The notes below the pieces were generated by a model that saw only the letters and a program-made list of their open reading frames with translations, ran no database searches and had not been told where the DNA came from. Of a DNA stretch of 64,000 bases, positions 33,023 through 45,952 are shown one piece after another. Every line of letters starts with the position of its first letter. Position 1 is the first letter of the stretch. The stretch is from Diospyros lotus (Eukaryota > Streptophyta > Magnoliopsida > Ericales > Ebenaceae), in the NCBI RefSeq assembly GCF_014633365.1, contig NC_068346.1, positions 32,902,639-32,966,638 on the forward strand. Reading direction: 5' to 3'. A program made the position numbers and the translations under genes.

Positions 33023-34558
33023 AGTCACAAATATCTCGTCTTGCACTATTAACAAATATTGCATTCCTTGATGAAATTTTTTACAATTGAACTCATACTA
33101 AGTCACACAAAATTCATGCCAATGTGGATGAGAATTTTATGAAATCCAAAATGTCCTCTAGTTCGGGAAGAATGGTTATCTTTTAGGACTCCTGGAATTA
33201 GAGCTAAGTTAGGACAGAGTAATACCTTTTCTTTTTTTAACCACACTCCATCCCTTTTTCAGATAACATCGTGGGTTAGGTGTTGAAGCCAAATTGAGTT
33301 GGGTAAAGAAAGGATCTATAACTACCTCCTGTTGTGCAATGGCCCACCAATTACCCTTGGTAAAGAAATTGCATGAAATTGGAATTTTGCCATGCGTGAC
33401 AATGCATCAGGTCCTTGGTTTTCTACCCTTTTTTTGTACTGAATCTCGTAGTTGTAACCCAACAATTTTGGAAGCCAATGAATTTGAGTTGGTATGGTGA
33501 TTCTCTATTCAAGAAGATACTTCAAACTTCACTAATCAATACGAACAATAAAAGGCCTACCTAGAAGATATGGTCGTCATTTACAGATTGTTTTTACAAT
33601 AGCTAACATATCCTTGTCATAGGTGGATAAGGCCAAGGCAATACCTTTTAGGGCTTCACTAAAGAAGGCAATCAATTGATTTTGTTGCGATAAGATAGCC
33701 CCAATGACAGTACCACAAGCATCACACTCAATGAAAAATTACTATGCAAAGTTAAGGAGACACAATATTAGTGGTGAAATGAGGGCTTTCTTAAGCTGAT
33801 TAAAACCTGTCTCGGCTTCTTCGATCCAATTGAGCCTTTTCTTGGAAGTTAGACAAGTCAATGGTGCAACTATGCTTCCAAATCCACAAATGAATTTTCA
33901 ATAATACCTGGCTAGACCCAAGAATCCTCTAACTCCCTTAACACTGGTCAATTTCGACCAATGTTGGACTGCCTCTACCTTTATAGGGTTAACAACTACT
34001 CCTTCAAATGAAATAAGATGCCCCAAATAACCCACTTATAAAGCTCCAAATTTGCATTTTGATTGTTTAGCTACCAAATGATTATTGGATAAAATCGTCA
34101 ATACCAACATTAGGTGTTGTAAATAATCCTTCCATGTTTTGTTGTAGATGAGTATCTCATCAAAAAAGACCAGTACAAATTCCTTAATCAAGGCCGGAAT
34201 ATATCATTCATCATACTCTAAAAGGTAGAGGGTGCGCTTGTCAATCCGAATGGCATGACCACAAATTCGTAGTGCCTTTCATGGGTCTTAAATGTAGTTC
34301 TGTGAATATCCTCTTCTCGGACCTGTATCTGATGGTACCTAGACCGGAGGTCTATCACCGGTATGGGGTATTTGTCCTTGATAGTGCCTCCATTTAAGGC
34401 TTGATAATCAACACAAAATCGTCATGTCCCATCAATTTTCTTTACAAGCAATACTGGAGAGGAGAAAAGGCTAGTGCTCGGTCAAATGATACCTAACTGT
34501 AGAAATTCTTTCACCATGGCTTCAATCTCTACTTTTTAGTAATGTGGGTAATATTAGG

Positions 34559-35345
34559 TGTAACATCCCAAAATTTTGAGATAATTTAGCAATTTTTAAT
34601 TCTAGTATTTCAAGTTGATATTAAATATTTGGAAATTTCAGAAAGAATATTTATTTATGTGGTTTTGAGGAACTGAGAAATTAAGGTAATTATTTTAATT
34701 AATTGGGAGTATTTATGGAATTAATGAAAAATATTAAAGTTGGTATGTTTTTGGTATTAGGATAATTTATTTATAATTATTGAGGATTTGAGGAATTTAA
34801 TAGGAAATATTAAGTTTTCTTAGAGGAATTTTTGAAAAGTTTTGGGGTATAAGTGGATTAAAAGAAACTGGAGGCAACAGCACTATAAATATAAAATGAG
34901 TGCAATTCTAAATGTGGGTGACACTAGATCAAGCAGTCGGGTGCGCCTAAGGGGCTCAGGACGGTTGTGGGTTCGAACCTGTTGTCGTGCAAGGAGAATG
35001 ACTAGTTTTTATAAACAAGCTAGGTGCCAAAACGACGCCGTTTTAGGTGCCAGGTGGCGTCTAGACGGGCGCGCACGCGGCCAGGCTACGCCACACGGCT
35101 GCTAGCCTTGCCACTTGTCTTATATTGTTGTTATGCCCAGAATTTGTTCCCCTTGATGCCTTGTGATGTTCCTTCCTCTTGGCTTATAAATAGGCAGTGA
35201 AATGTGAGAATTTTGGGAAGAAATTTGGGGAAAGCTATGGTGGTGTGGGCAAGCTTAATTTCATTCAGAAGAGGTTCACTTCAAGAGATAAAGGAAAATA
35301 TCTAAAGGTAAGTTCTTGTATCTTAGCTCTCTGATTTGCAAGAAC
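34559..35345 (+). repeat. 5' part of a related gypsy LTR, truncated
   Basis: Starts TGTAACATCCCAAAATTTTGAGAT, similar to the start of the solo LTR at 30464, and interrupts the antisense RT coding region. About 790 bases in it gives way abruptly to copia coding sequence on the other strand, so its 3' half is missing. It contains an aggtaagt donor-like site near 35306, also present in the longer LTR (near 31118). Confidence 0.6.
34925..34980 (+). repeat. tRNA-like A/B box pair in the LTR fragment
   Basis: tagatcaagcagtcgg (A-box-like, 34925) and ggttcgaacct (perfect B box, 34970-34980) are about 45 bases apart, as in a tRNA or SINE head. The stretch is GC-rich. It may be a small SINE insertion in the LTR family; ends were not found. 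Confidence 0.4.
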
Positions 35346-36844
35346 TTATGTAATCCTTGAGTCGCCCAGGTACACATTTTCTTCTCCATCCCTTATAGGT
35401 GTGTAGGAGGAAAAAGAAATTTGGTTTGCATAAATATTCCTGGTAGCACCAGAGTCTACCACCATTCATTCGTGTTGGCCACAAGGTTCACTTGAGAAAT
35501 GATCGTATCTATTATTTCATTATCCTCTACTTCAACTAAATTGGTCTTAGTAAGATTGTCATTTCTCATTATCTTTCTACGTTGAGGTGCATGGTGACCT
35601 GGTTCCCATAAACAAAACAATCGCTCTTCTTTTTTCTTAAAGTTGGGGTTATTAACTTTGGGCTTAAAATCAGACTTCGACTTTTTATTAGAATACATCT
35701 TGTTGTTATAGTTGTTTCCTTTCCCTAGGTTGGCCTTTGAAGCAATATCCTTTGCTTTAGCAGCCTTAAGTTCCTTCCAATTTGTGTCTTCAATGATGAT
35801 GTGGACTATAAGATTTGATAGCGACAGTTGCTTGTGCTTAAGTAGTTGTTTGTATTCATTCAAGGACTCAAGCAACTTTTCAATTAGTAACCCAGCTACA
35901 AATTCTTTTGGCAAATTGATCTTTTTAGCTTTCAGATCTTCAAGCAACCGTTGGTACTCGTTGATTTGGGCTTTAATGTCTTTGTCATCCATCATCTCCC
36001 ATCAGTAGTACTTTCCAATTACGAACTTCTTTTTGCTAACATTTTAAGCGATATACTTGGAGATCATCAAACTCCATATCTCTTTTGCTTCTTTATAAGG
36101 ACATTAGACATCAAACAAACCATCAAAGAAGGTACTAATGATGGTGTACCTACATACCTTATTGGCATGCACCCAATTTTCCAACTGCTTGTCGCCATCT
36201 TTGGGTTTGGATTTGGTAGCAAAGGCAACTCCATGTACATCAAGTATTAAATGTACTCTATCTTGCCACCGCTTGAAATCGTTGCCATCAAAAACCTCGA
36301 TCTTTGATATATCAAGAAATGGCTTAGCATATGATAGTGGTGTGGGTTGGACTGGAGGTGAAACATTGTTGGGATTTTCCTCACCATTTGGATTGGTGGT
36401 ATTGTCGATAGAATTGTTGATATCAGAAGAGGGCATCTACCTTTTAGAATGTTGAACAATATAATAATAATAATAATAATTAAGATAGAAAGGTATCAAA
36501 ATAATAATGATGTGAAAAACTTGAGACGATATCACTATCCTAAAAGGTAGATTCTATCATACAACAGTAATAATATCAAAAGTGGTTACCCCTAAGATAC
36601 AACAAACTCTTTTTGTATAGAGCAATAGTAGTACACAATAACAGGAACAACAAAAGAAATAAAACTCAACAAATGTTGATGCAAAAGAATGAGCAATAGA
36701 AAGTATTAGAGAGGAAAAAAAGTAATAAAGTGAAGTCGTGACCGAAGCTAGACGAGTTGCTCTATTTATAGAGGAAAACTGAGCAATCTCAGTGATCTGC
36801 TGCACAAGACTCGTCAACTTCCATCCGAAAAAATATTCTCAACA
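35345..36844 (-). pseudogene. Ty1/copia remnant 1: 5' LTR, gag and start of protease
   Basis: On the minus strand an LTR-like region (36844 to about 36480; starts TGTTGAGAATATT, with TATA ctataaatag near 36765) precedes a gag start at 36436. Gag shows SKIEVFDGNDFKRWQDRV and LILDVHGVAFAT, typical of copia gag, then a frame break near 36000-36100. A second piece (35995-35456) has a helical segment and a decayed zinc knuckle (CLWEPGHHAPQR, two cysteines lost). After a further frameshift comes VDSGATRNIYAN, the protease active site, and YLGDSRIT. Everything downstream is missing at the junction near 35345. An AAT run lies at 36462-36480. Confidence 0.8.
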
Positions 36845-37189
36845 GGCATAATTTCAACAACCATCAAAGAAATTGTCAAACAATACTTCATGGTTTGACA
36901 CGTGGAGGAAGGCTATGCAAATTGAGGGAAATTTTGACAAATTCAAAGGAACTAAAAAATAAAAGTTCAAACATTATGGGTTAGAATCTGTTAAAGATAA
37001 GTTGTAACTATATCATATATATATATATATTGTGTAGTTAAATAATATATAATTATCTTTTGAAATATTATTATTTTTTATAATACTAATTATGAGTCAA
37101 ATTTAAAGTCTTAATCACGAACAAATTAAAATTTTCAATTCCAAATAAATTTAAATTTTGATTCACAATTATCACAAAAACCCATTAAG

Positions 37190-37381
37190 ATGTGGATCCC
37201 AAGCTCTGTTAGTCTTGGTGGTGCGGAAAAGACTCAAATTCCAAGTGGCTATTCCTCAAATCATAGGAAAGTATTAATTTGTAAACCAATGGAAGCAAGA
37301 GGACTGGGTTTTTGGAAAACTGATGACACGAACAAAGCACTATTATTTAAGATGGGTTGGAAAGTGATCACTACAAAGTAG
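37190..37381 (+). pseudogene. LINE (non-LTR retrotransposon) ORF2 scrap
   Basis: A 63-codon frame with RKVLICKPMEARGLGF and TNKALLFKMGWKVIT resembles the segment downstream of RT in plant L1-type ORF2 (normally GGLGFR...NKALLAKWGWR). Nothing recognisable flanks it. It is a short degenerate fragment. Confidence 0.55.
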
Positions 37382-39194
37382 CAATTGCACCTTCCGCTTT
37401 GGATATCTATCATAAAGCAAAAATACTATCATAATCATATAATGTCATTTATGCAGCATCTCTCGACAACGACGGCAAGTGCTCCCTAAAGAAGTGTCGG
37501 AGAAGTGTAGTTGCAGTGGTCTTCTACAGTTGATGGTTCCTTCAGGCTTCTAGGCAATAACAAGAAGCAGATTTCTTTACAACTCCAGTGGCTTTGGCTT
37601 CTTTAAACAACAATGGCATCGTGGGTCTACAGATCTATAACTCCAAGTTCTCCTTCAAACTTATGGTGGTTGGCCAGTCTTCCTCTCTCAGAATTGATGG
37701 TGACAAGCTGTTCTTCCCTTAAATCTGGCTTCTCACAATGAATAACAATTATTCACCTTGCTCGTCAACAGCAGTGATAGTAACCCTTGGCTGGTTTTTG
37801 GGTTGGGCCTCCTCTTTCAATAGTGGATGATGGGGTCCCGATCTTCTCCTCCTTCAATAATAGTGACAGATGGCAAGCTCGGCGGCAAGGCTTCAATAGT
37901 GGCTTTAATCAACGGTGGTGGGATCTCTAATTGCGATTGGTTGTCTTTCTTTCTTTGATAAACTGTAATCCCTCGCGGTGGTGGGTGATGCGATGACAAA
38001 TGACAAGAAGCTTCATAATGCGCAACAACAAGAAGAACCACCAAGCTTTCTTGTTTTGCACTGCACTAAAACAGAACTCTTCTTTTTCTTTTTCTTTTTC
38101 TTTTTTTTTTAATCTTCCACACCAAATTTTCTCTCACATAAAGATTTTTGATAAATCAATCACAATCTCATAAACAAATCCACCTAAGGATCTGATAGCT
38201 ATGATTGAATCCGACAAATGAACAAGAAAATAAGGACAAATAAAAAATTAACATGATTCAGCTGACCAACTTATGCCCTCGATCCTATCACAAGCACTAA
38301 ACAATACAAATTAACCTTATAGCTTTAGGTAACTACTCACACCACACGTTAGGACTCTAGTTATCAAGTCATGGAACATGTGATACACAATCACAATAAT
38401 TAGGATATACCTCTCTATATATTATTGGGAGTGTTCTATCAGTCACTAAGCAAAGCTACTCATTTATAGACATCAAAACACAATCACAACAGGATTAGGT
38501 TTTTCAAACCTATAATAATCCCTTAATTGGAATCATTATTTGAGGGACATCTCCTTTGGCAAATTAAGTTTGATCAAATGAGATACAATCTTAATTAAAT
38601 TAAAATTTGAGGACTTATCCCAACACTATTCATATATCTATTATTCCTGCATGCATTAATCTGAGATAAGGAAATATTCTGCTACTTAGAGACCATGAAT
38701 ATTAAGTCATAAAATACAGTATGGCATCGTGCTGTTGAGACTGACCCATGAGCAGATTAAAATAAGTTCATTGTTTTATATGACTCATCAGTTTAAGCAC
38801 CTGTAGATATATAAACCTTCTACAATCACTTGTAGCTCAATATATACAATCTTAACTAGAGATCTAAAATTACGTACAACTTATATATATATATATAGTA
38901 GATACATACTTCACAGAGTACGTGCATGCCATACAAAATTAGTTAACCTAATAGCTAACTAGGTCATATGTAACATTAATATATAGAATCAACTCACATA
39001 TATATATTTACTAAGTATAATGCAAAATGAATCAATTGAAGGCTGAACCTCCTACACTAGCTATCTGTTAAAAAAAAGAATATATATCAGTTATTGAATA
39101 GTGAAATGTGTCAAAATATTACAAGAGAAAAAATCTACCAAAACAATAAAGAAGTCAAAACCTATGAACCAAGATGAAATAATGTAAATCTCTA
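37382..39194. other. Unassigned sequence, no confident gene
   Basis: 37440-38060 is GC-richer, with recurring caatagtgg and aacaatgg words and a 75-codon minus-strand frame (38044-37817) rich in Pro/His/Ile. No family is recognised. After a CT/T tract near 38075-38110 the sequence is AT-rich with several TA dinucleotide tracts (for example 38883-38898). No tRNA or transposon ends were found. Confidence 0.4.
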
Positions 39195-39226
39195 GTGTGT
39201 GTGTATGTGTGTGTGTGTGTGTGTGT
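39195..39226. repeat. GT dinucleotide microsatellite
   Basis: About 16 GT units with one interruption (gtat). Confidence 0.95.
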
Positions 39227-40160
39227 AGTAACTAGATAATGTGCTCAAGTTGTGCACGGTTTGAAGTTGTTGTTTTTATAAATATTAGGGAAGCGTGGAA
39301 TGATTTGCACTTTGACTGTAGTTTCGAAAATTAAACATAAAGATAAATGAATAGATGTTCAAGAAAAACATAGTTGTAATTTAAGGATTAAACCATGTTA
39401 CTAGAAAAAGAAAGGGTGAAACCATGCGTAAATACTACAAAAGAGGAAACTTTTCTATTCATCTTCACTGTGATATATCAGCTTCTTTTGTACGTGATTG
39501 GGCACTAGTTTGTCCCATATGTTTGTCAAAAGAAGAGTCATCATCTTGAATCAATCTTTGAATTTTCTTCTTGATTCTTTGCTTCATCGACCTCATTATG
39601 TGAACTTTTCAAAGTTGTTTGCAAAGTTGTTGGATGCATCATATCGTGTATATGATGAAGTTCATCATGTTTTAATTATTCCTCAATATTGTGTTTAACA
39701 ATTTCATTATTCTTGTCTTCGTCATGAGCCTATCAAGGAATTCAATTATATTAGATAGAAAATATTTTTCAAGTATATGACAATAAAATTAATTTAGTAC
39801 TTATTGCAATGATTCTTTCATGTTTCAATTATTCCTCTATGCGTTGATCAAAAGGAAAAGTCATTGTCATTGTCATTGAGTACTTCTGCTTGCCTTCTTA
39901 TTAAGCTTGTTTCAAAAATTAATTAGCTTCTTGCCACATATGTTGGAAGGAATTGTTGGAACCTCAAAAATGTTTAGATCTTGTGTAGTTCAGTTGCAGA
40001 AATGTTTACCATCTTTTCTATCTCAAATAAAAAAGAGTTGTTGTTAAGAACAAAAAAAGAGAAAAACTTCTATTTGGAAACTATCTAAAATCTGGCTGAT
40101 TAGGCACGTAATGTGCATCATAATTACTCCTAAGATTTATTATACCAAACACTAGTTAAC
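39227..40160. other. Probable LTR or flank of copia remnant 2, no gene seen
   Basis: AT-rich sequence without recognisable coding capacity. The part next to 40161 should be the 3' LTR of copia remnant 2 (read on the minus strand), but I could not find its far end or a partner LTR. The 66-codon plus-strand frame near 39498 has no family. Confidence 0.4.
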
Positions 40161-43100
40161 ACTCCCATCAAGATGGTGGATAAATATCACACATGCCCAA
40201 CGTGCAAACCAGTAGATGGAAAGACCGATTAACAAGTGTGGTAGTTGATTCTCTGAGATCACATGAGAAACATCCAAAATCCTATCCGTTATTTTCTCCT
40301 TGATGAAATGTTCGCCAATCTCAACAAGTTTTGTTCGATAATATTGAACAGGATTATGAGCTATACAAATGGTAGCCTTGTTATCTCAAAATAAGAATAG
40401 ACATTTCCCTTTTGATAATCACAATTTTTCCATCAATTTTTGAAGCTACAGTAACTCCCAAACACCTTGTACCATAGCTTTATACTCTACTTAGCTTCTA
40501 CCCTTGACCATGCTATTATAGTTTGCCTTTACTTCTCCAAGTATCCAAATTCCCACCTATAAATGTGCAATAACCAAAAAGTAGACTTACTATCTTCAAG
40601 AGATCTAGCCTATTTCGCATCTATAAAGGCTTCGATTTTTAGGGGATCATGCTTTGAGAGGAGAAGTTCCTTTCCTATAGAGGAAAGTCTCAAGTCGTGC
40701 ATATATATGCATAGGTTATGTTTGGTCTAGTGTGCGAGAAGTAAATCAATCTCCCAACCAATTTATGATATTTGTACCAATTTACCAACACTTTCTTGTA
40801 ATTTATTGTTGGCTCCAATGGGAGAATCTATAGGTTTGCATCCCAACATACTAGTTTCTTCAAGAAGGTCTTAAATATATTTCCTTTGAGATATAAAGAT
40901 TCCTTTATTTGATCGAGTAACTACTCCAAAAAAATATCACAACCTACCCAAATCCTTAATCTCAAACTCCCAGGTTAGAACATTTTTAAGGCAAGTAATC
41001 TCCTCCATATTGTCCTCTGTTACAACTATATCATCAACATAAACAATAAGTAACGTGATCTTACCATTGTAGTGTTAGATGAATAAATATGATCAACATT
41101 GCTTGGATGATATCCAAAAGAGATCATGGATTTACTAAACCTATCGAACCATGCCCTTGGTGACTCCTTCAAACCATATAATGCTTTCTTTAGTCAGCAA
41201 ACATTCTCTTTAATTTTCTCACCATCAAATCCTATAGGAATTTCCATATATACCTCTTTCTCCAAATCTCCATGCAAGAAAGCATTCTTAACATCAAACT
41301 GCTATAAAATCCAATCAATATTAGTTGCACATGACAATAGGAATTTGATGGTATTCGTTTTTTTTGCAACTAGGTAAAAGTTTCTTGATAATCTACCCCA
41401 AAGATTCAAGTAAAGCCTTTTGCCACCAACCAATCTTTATCCCTTTCAACCGATCCATTTAGCTTATGTTTTACAATAAACATCCATTTGCATCCAACTA
41501 GTTTCTTTTTCAATGGAAGAGTAACAAGATCCCACATCTCATTTTTTTCCAAGGCCCTCAAATCATCAACCATTGCCTCTTTCCATTTTGAATCTTGATA
41601 TGCTTCTTACCAGCTTTGTAGATATAGAAACAAAAGACACAAACAATACAAAGGCTCTATAGGAGGAAGACAAAAAATCATAGGAAAAAAAAATTAGAAA
41701 TAGGATGTTTAGTATAAGCTCTGACTCATTAATTTCCTAACAGCAATCGGTACATCAAGATCATTAACAATGGAATTGGAATTGGAGCAATCAAGAGTTA
41801 AAGGAGATTCACAACTTGAGTTCTCAGGAACTAGATTAAGAGGTGGCATTTGACTAGGTAGAACATGTTCAATGTCTTTATTTGCTTTATCCCTACATGT
41901 GTAGGTTTTTGAATTTGACTCGTCTAGTTATTAACTCCGAGGTTATTCATCATCACCACTAGGAGTTGGACTAAAAGATTGTGTAGGTGCAAATCATATA
42001 AGTGCAAAAGGTTTCACCTTTTTCTCCTTATTCTTCTTTGAAGAGGTAATAAGGTAAAAGGAAAATAGGGCTCAAACTCCCAAACGGTAACATTCACACT
42101 AGAAAGTACTTCCTAGTGGATGAATGATAACACTTATAACCCTTTTGATTCACTGAGTACCCAATAAACACATATTTAAGGGCCTTAGGATCTAACTTGT
42201 CTACATTCCTCTTATGGATAAAATAAACAATCAAAAACTTTGGAAGGAACACTATAAGAATTAGTACCTTGTAGAATTTTCAAATTGCTCTTAATTTAAT
42301 GTTTTCAAAGGCATTTTGTTAATAAGGAATATAACTGAAAGTACTGCATTGTCCTAGTAAACCCTCAAAACATTTATAGTAAACATAAGAGATCAAGTCA
42401 CTTTTTATAAATGTCTTCTCTTCTTTTCAGAGACTCCATTTTGTGCACTAGTATTCACTTAACTAGTTTGATGCAGTATCCCATAGGAATCTAGATATGA
42501 GCAAAAAAACAGCATCCATGTATTTTTTGTCATTATCAGTTCTAAAAATCTTAAGCTTAGCATCAAATTTTGTACAAATCATTTAGTGAAATGATTAGAA
42601 ACAACAAAAAAAACTCATTATTGGCTTTGATCGAGTAACCCATGTCATGCTAATACAACAATCAATAAAGGTAATAAACCATCTATAACCGAATAATGAG
42701 AAAGTGGGAATAGGACCCATACATCAGAATGAATAGTTATTAAAGGAACATAACTATTATTATTCGTTAAAGGATAAGAATGTGTTTGGTGTGTTTTGAA
42801 AATTCACAAGCATCATAACGCAATAAATCCCAACTACACTATGTAAACATACTAGGATATAATCTCTCTAGAAGAGAAAAAGGTGGGTTACCCTATTCTA
42901 TGCCACTCAATTAAGTGTTGGTGAGCAGGCATGGACTCTCCTAATAGGGCTTGGGTTTTTGAAGGAATCAAATGGTTGCTACCTTCCTCTAGAAAATACA
43001 AACTATCCTGCAGTCTGCCATATCCAATCATTTTTCTTGTGCTCAGTTCCTAAAATACACAACAAGAAGGAAAGAATTCAATTGTACAATTAATTAAGTT

Positions 43101-43881
43101 CTTTTGTGAGTGAACGATCTAATAAAAGATTAATAGAAAAACTAGGAATATGAAGGACTAAAGATAGATTAATGGAGAAACTACAATTAATAGGATCTAT
43201 TTCAAATATAGAAGATAAAGATCCATTTGTTATATTGACTTTATCTTTGCCAAAACACGAGAGAGTGAGTTAAGAAGTTATTGGAAGAGGTTGTCATATG
43301 GTTTGATGCTCTAGAAATCTATGATATATCCACAAGTTATTATGAGTATTAAAATTGGCAAGGGAAACAATACCTAAGTTGGTAAAATTAGAAGATGAAA
43401 CTGTAATTGAATGTGAATCAAGTCAAGACAAAAAAAAACACTTGAAGGTTTGCATCTTCTCATTAAAAAACACTTGCGACCTTGTTGAACCCATTCATTT
43501 ATCTGCACAACCCCTAGTTGGTCATCCATTTAGCTTTCAGCAATTCTCTTTAGTATGCCTTGACTTTCCACAATAATTTTAAGTGATCCTTGTCTGATGA
43601 ACCTTTGTCATTGACTTTCAGCTATTTATGAAAGACATTAGCAATTCACCCTACTTTGTCTGCCAAAATCATTCAATAATGGCACTTCTTCAGCTTTTCT
43701 CTTATTGTACATAAGAATAAGTTTTTCTCAAGAAGGTAAAGGATCTTTCCTAAGCACCTGAGCTCATATTTGATCAAATTCCATATTCAAACTGGTAAGA
43801 AAGTCATATATGCCCTCCTTTTCTACCAATTTTTGAACCTTTATCATATCTTAAGACATGTAGCCTAGAAATCTTGATTAT
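40161..43881 (-). pseudogene. Ty1/copia remnant 2 (gag to RNase H), antisense
   Basis: On the minus strand: a gag piece near 43870-43700 (GIYDFLTSLNMEFDQI), integrase pieces near 42600-42400 (KIFRTDND then CTKWSL) and the post-integrase block LDPKALKYVFIGYSVNQKGYKCYH near 42200-42130. RT follows near 41500-40980 (LVGCKWMFIVKHKLNGSVER, AKGFT). RNase H comes at about 40520-40170, with the terminal GMCDIYPPS. A tgatgggagtgttaac sequence marks the polypurine tract and LTR start at 40161. Stops and frameshifts are dense. The 5' side is cut by the LTR of copia remnant 3 at 43882. Confidence 0.78.
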
Positions 43882-44002
43882 TGTTGGAGAATATTAGGAG
43901 GTAGAGGATTTCGTGGAGCACCCTAAAAAACGTTCTTCTCAATTAGTATATAGAATCGTTTTGAGTACATGACTCTTGGGTTTACTTACACATTACTTAA
44001 CA
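43882..44002 (-). repeat. Short (~121 bp) 3' LTR of copia remnant 3
   Basis: On the plus strand it begins TGTTGGAGAATATT and ends CTTAACA, adjoining the polypurine tract. The other flank is gag sequence of copia remnant 2. Very short LTRs are known for some Ale-type copia elements. Confidence 0.6.
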
Positions 44003-45560
44003 TACTCCCCCTTAATATGTTGTTTTGAACTCTTAGCTTTTCTCAAAAATAGTTGAATTTGTCTCTTGGAAGTGCCTTTGAGAAAATGTCCATTATTTGA
44101 TCTTGAGTATTGTAGAATTTCAACTCCATTTGTTCATCTTCAATTGCATATCGAATAAAATGGTGCTTTATAGCAATGTGGTGAGTTCTACTATGATAAA
44201 CTAGATTCTTGGCAATATCAATGGCTGAGTTATTGTCACAAAACATCATTATAACTTTACTTTTCGCCAGCGTCTTTATAAGCCAAATCACTTGTGAAGT
44301 TGCCACATATTCAGCTTCAACAGATGATTGTGTCATGCTTTGTTGCTTCTTTGATGACCAAGAAAATGCTCCAGAACTAAGTGGAAAACAATAGCCAGAG
44401 GTGCTCCTCATATCATCACGGCATCCTCTCCAATCACTATCATAATACTGAAGCAATTGTGCATCAACTCCTTTGCTAAATTTGATTTAAAGTGTAGTGT
44501 ACCTTTGAAGTATCTCAAGACTCTCTTAGCTGTCCCAAAATGAAATTGGCTCAAACTGTCCATAAACCTAGATAATAAACTTGAAGCATACATAGTATAC
44601 AACCTAGTAGCTATGAGATATAATAAATTTCCAACTATACTTCAATACAGAGTAGTATCAGCCTTTTTTTCTCCATCTTCTTTCACAAGCTTTTCATTCA
44701 CAACAAGTGGTGTAGTCATAGGTTTGCAATCAATCATTCCAAACTTTTCTAAAATATCTCCAGCATACTTTTTTTGACAAATAAAAACTCCATCATCTCG
44801 CTGATAAATTTCCATGCCAATAAAATGAGGCGGTAGTTCCATACATTCATCTGATATCTTCTGATCATATCTTTCTTAAAATCAGCAATCATCTTCTCAT
44901 TGTTACTAGTATAAAGTAAATCATCCACGTATAAGGAAACAATAAGAGCCTTTGATTTACCTTCATTCTTCAAAAACAAGTTTGGCTTACTTTTGCTCTT
45001 ATTGAATCCTTACTCCATGAAATATGAATCGATTTGACTATACCATGCCCTTGGAGCTTGCTTGAGTCCATACAATGCTTTCCTTAACTTATACACCTTA
45101 TTTTATTCTCCTTTTTTGACAAAGTCCTAAAATTGTTGAACATACACCTTTTTTTAATTCACCATCCAAAAATGCAAATTTAACATCAAGTTGGTAAAGA
45201 TTCCAACCTTTTTGGACCACCATGGCGATAAGAGCTCAAATAGTGTCAGGTCTTGCAACAGGTGCAAATGTTTTATTGTAGTCGATTCCAAGTTGTTGTG
45301 AATAACCTTTGGCTCAAATAGTGTCAAGTCTTTCTTTGGATTGAACCATCCGGATTCAACTTGACTTTGTAAACCCATTTCATTCCAGTGATCTCTTTGT
45401 TTTGGGGTTTGTCAACAAAACTCCAAGTATTTTTATTTTCAATGGATTTGATCTCCTCTTCCATAGCCTTTCTCCAATCTTTGTCTCCATAAGCTTCTTC
45501 AAAATTTTCTAGTTCAATGAAACAAAGTTACACCTTACATAAACATCACTCAAGTGATAT
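43882..45560 (-). pseudogene. Ty1/copia remnant 3 (RT and RNase H) with a short 3' LTR
   Basis: On the minus strand: RT start near 45530-45360 (DKDWRKAMEEEIKSIENKN, TWSFVDKP), a degraded middle, an intact catalytic YVDD in SLYVDDLLYTSNN (near 44930), GMEIYQRDDGVFICQKKYA, and an RNase H with DSDWRGC, SVEAEYVA and CDNNSAIDIA (44456-44043). A ttaagggggagta polypurine tract leads into an LTR of only about 121 bp (44002-43882; TGTTAAG...CTCCAACA). The integrase and gag side is missing. RT and RNase H pieces are better kept than in remnant 2, so this is the younger insertion. Confidence 0.82.
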
Positions 45561-45611
45561 TTTACTTGTGTGTATGTATTTCGGTTTTGATGATAACAAA
45601 CAAAAGAAAGT

Positions 45612-45952
45612 CACTATAAAAAATTAACGTTTTAGTGACGAAAAATTTCATCGCTAAAATATCAAAATCCGTCGCTAAATGTTTTAGTGACGGATTTAGT
45701 GGCGGGTACCTTTTTGTCTCTAAAAAGGGTGTCGCTGAAATTTAGTGATAGGGTTAGCGATGAAATCAACGACGGGGGTCATACCCATCGCTAACGCAAG
45801 AGCGACGAGTTAAAATCCCGTCACTGAATTCAACGATGGAGTTTTTGTCGCTAATTAGAGAGTTTTCCATCGCTAAAAATAGTGCATGCCCTCAAAATCA
45901 ATGCGCACCCGCCCTTCATGCGAGCGTTGCATGGCCGCGCTGATTAGTGGTT
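45612..45952. mobile_element. Partial CACTA-like element, right end lost in gap
   Basis: Starts CACTATAAAAAATTAACG and is followed by gtgacgaaaaatttcatcgctaaa, ccgtcgctaaatgttttag and similar inverted gcgacg words, as in the other CACTA elements here. One base of the CACTAC end is changed. The assembly gap begins at 45953. Confidence 0.65.

Larger units (their letters stand above)
30171..34558 (-). pseudogene. Decayed antisense Ty3/gypsy pol (RT, RNase H, integrase), chromovirus-like
   Basis: Read on the minus strand from 34558: RT ([27 protein letters not shown], then [15 protein letters not shown] near 34240-34270), RNase H near 33640-33470 (ALSTYDKDMLAIVKTI, then GRPFIVRIDQ, SLKYLLE, KLLGYNYEIQYKKG) and the integrase finger end (CNIC..C) near 33030-33080. 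The integrase core resumes beyond the inserted LTR at 30463-30190 (PAGLLQPLSLPKK, MVVVDRLRKYAHFVPLRHPY). Stops are frequent. The RNase H and integrase motifs look chromovirus-type. The gag side is lost at the LTR fragment starting at 34559. Confidence 0.8.

Noticed and set aside
35712..36455. Plus-strand frames of 98-105 codons
   Set aside because: They are antisense shadows of the copia gag on the minus strand.
43355..43576. 73-codon plus-strand frame
   Set aside because: Lies antisense to a copia remnant and has no family motifs.
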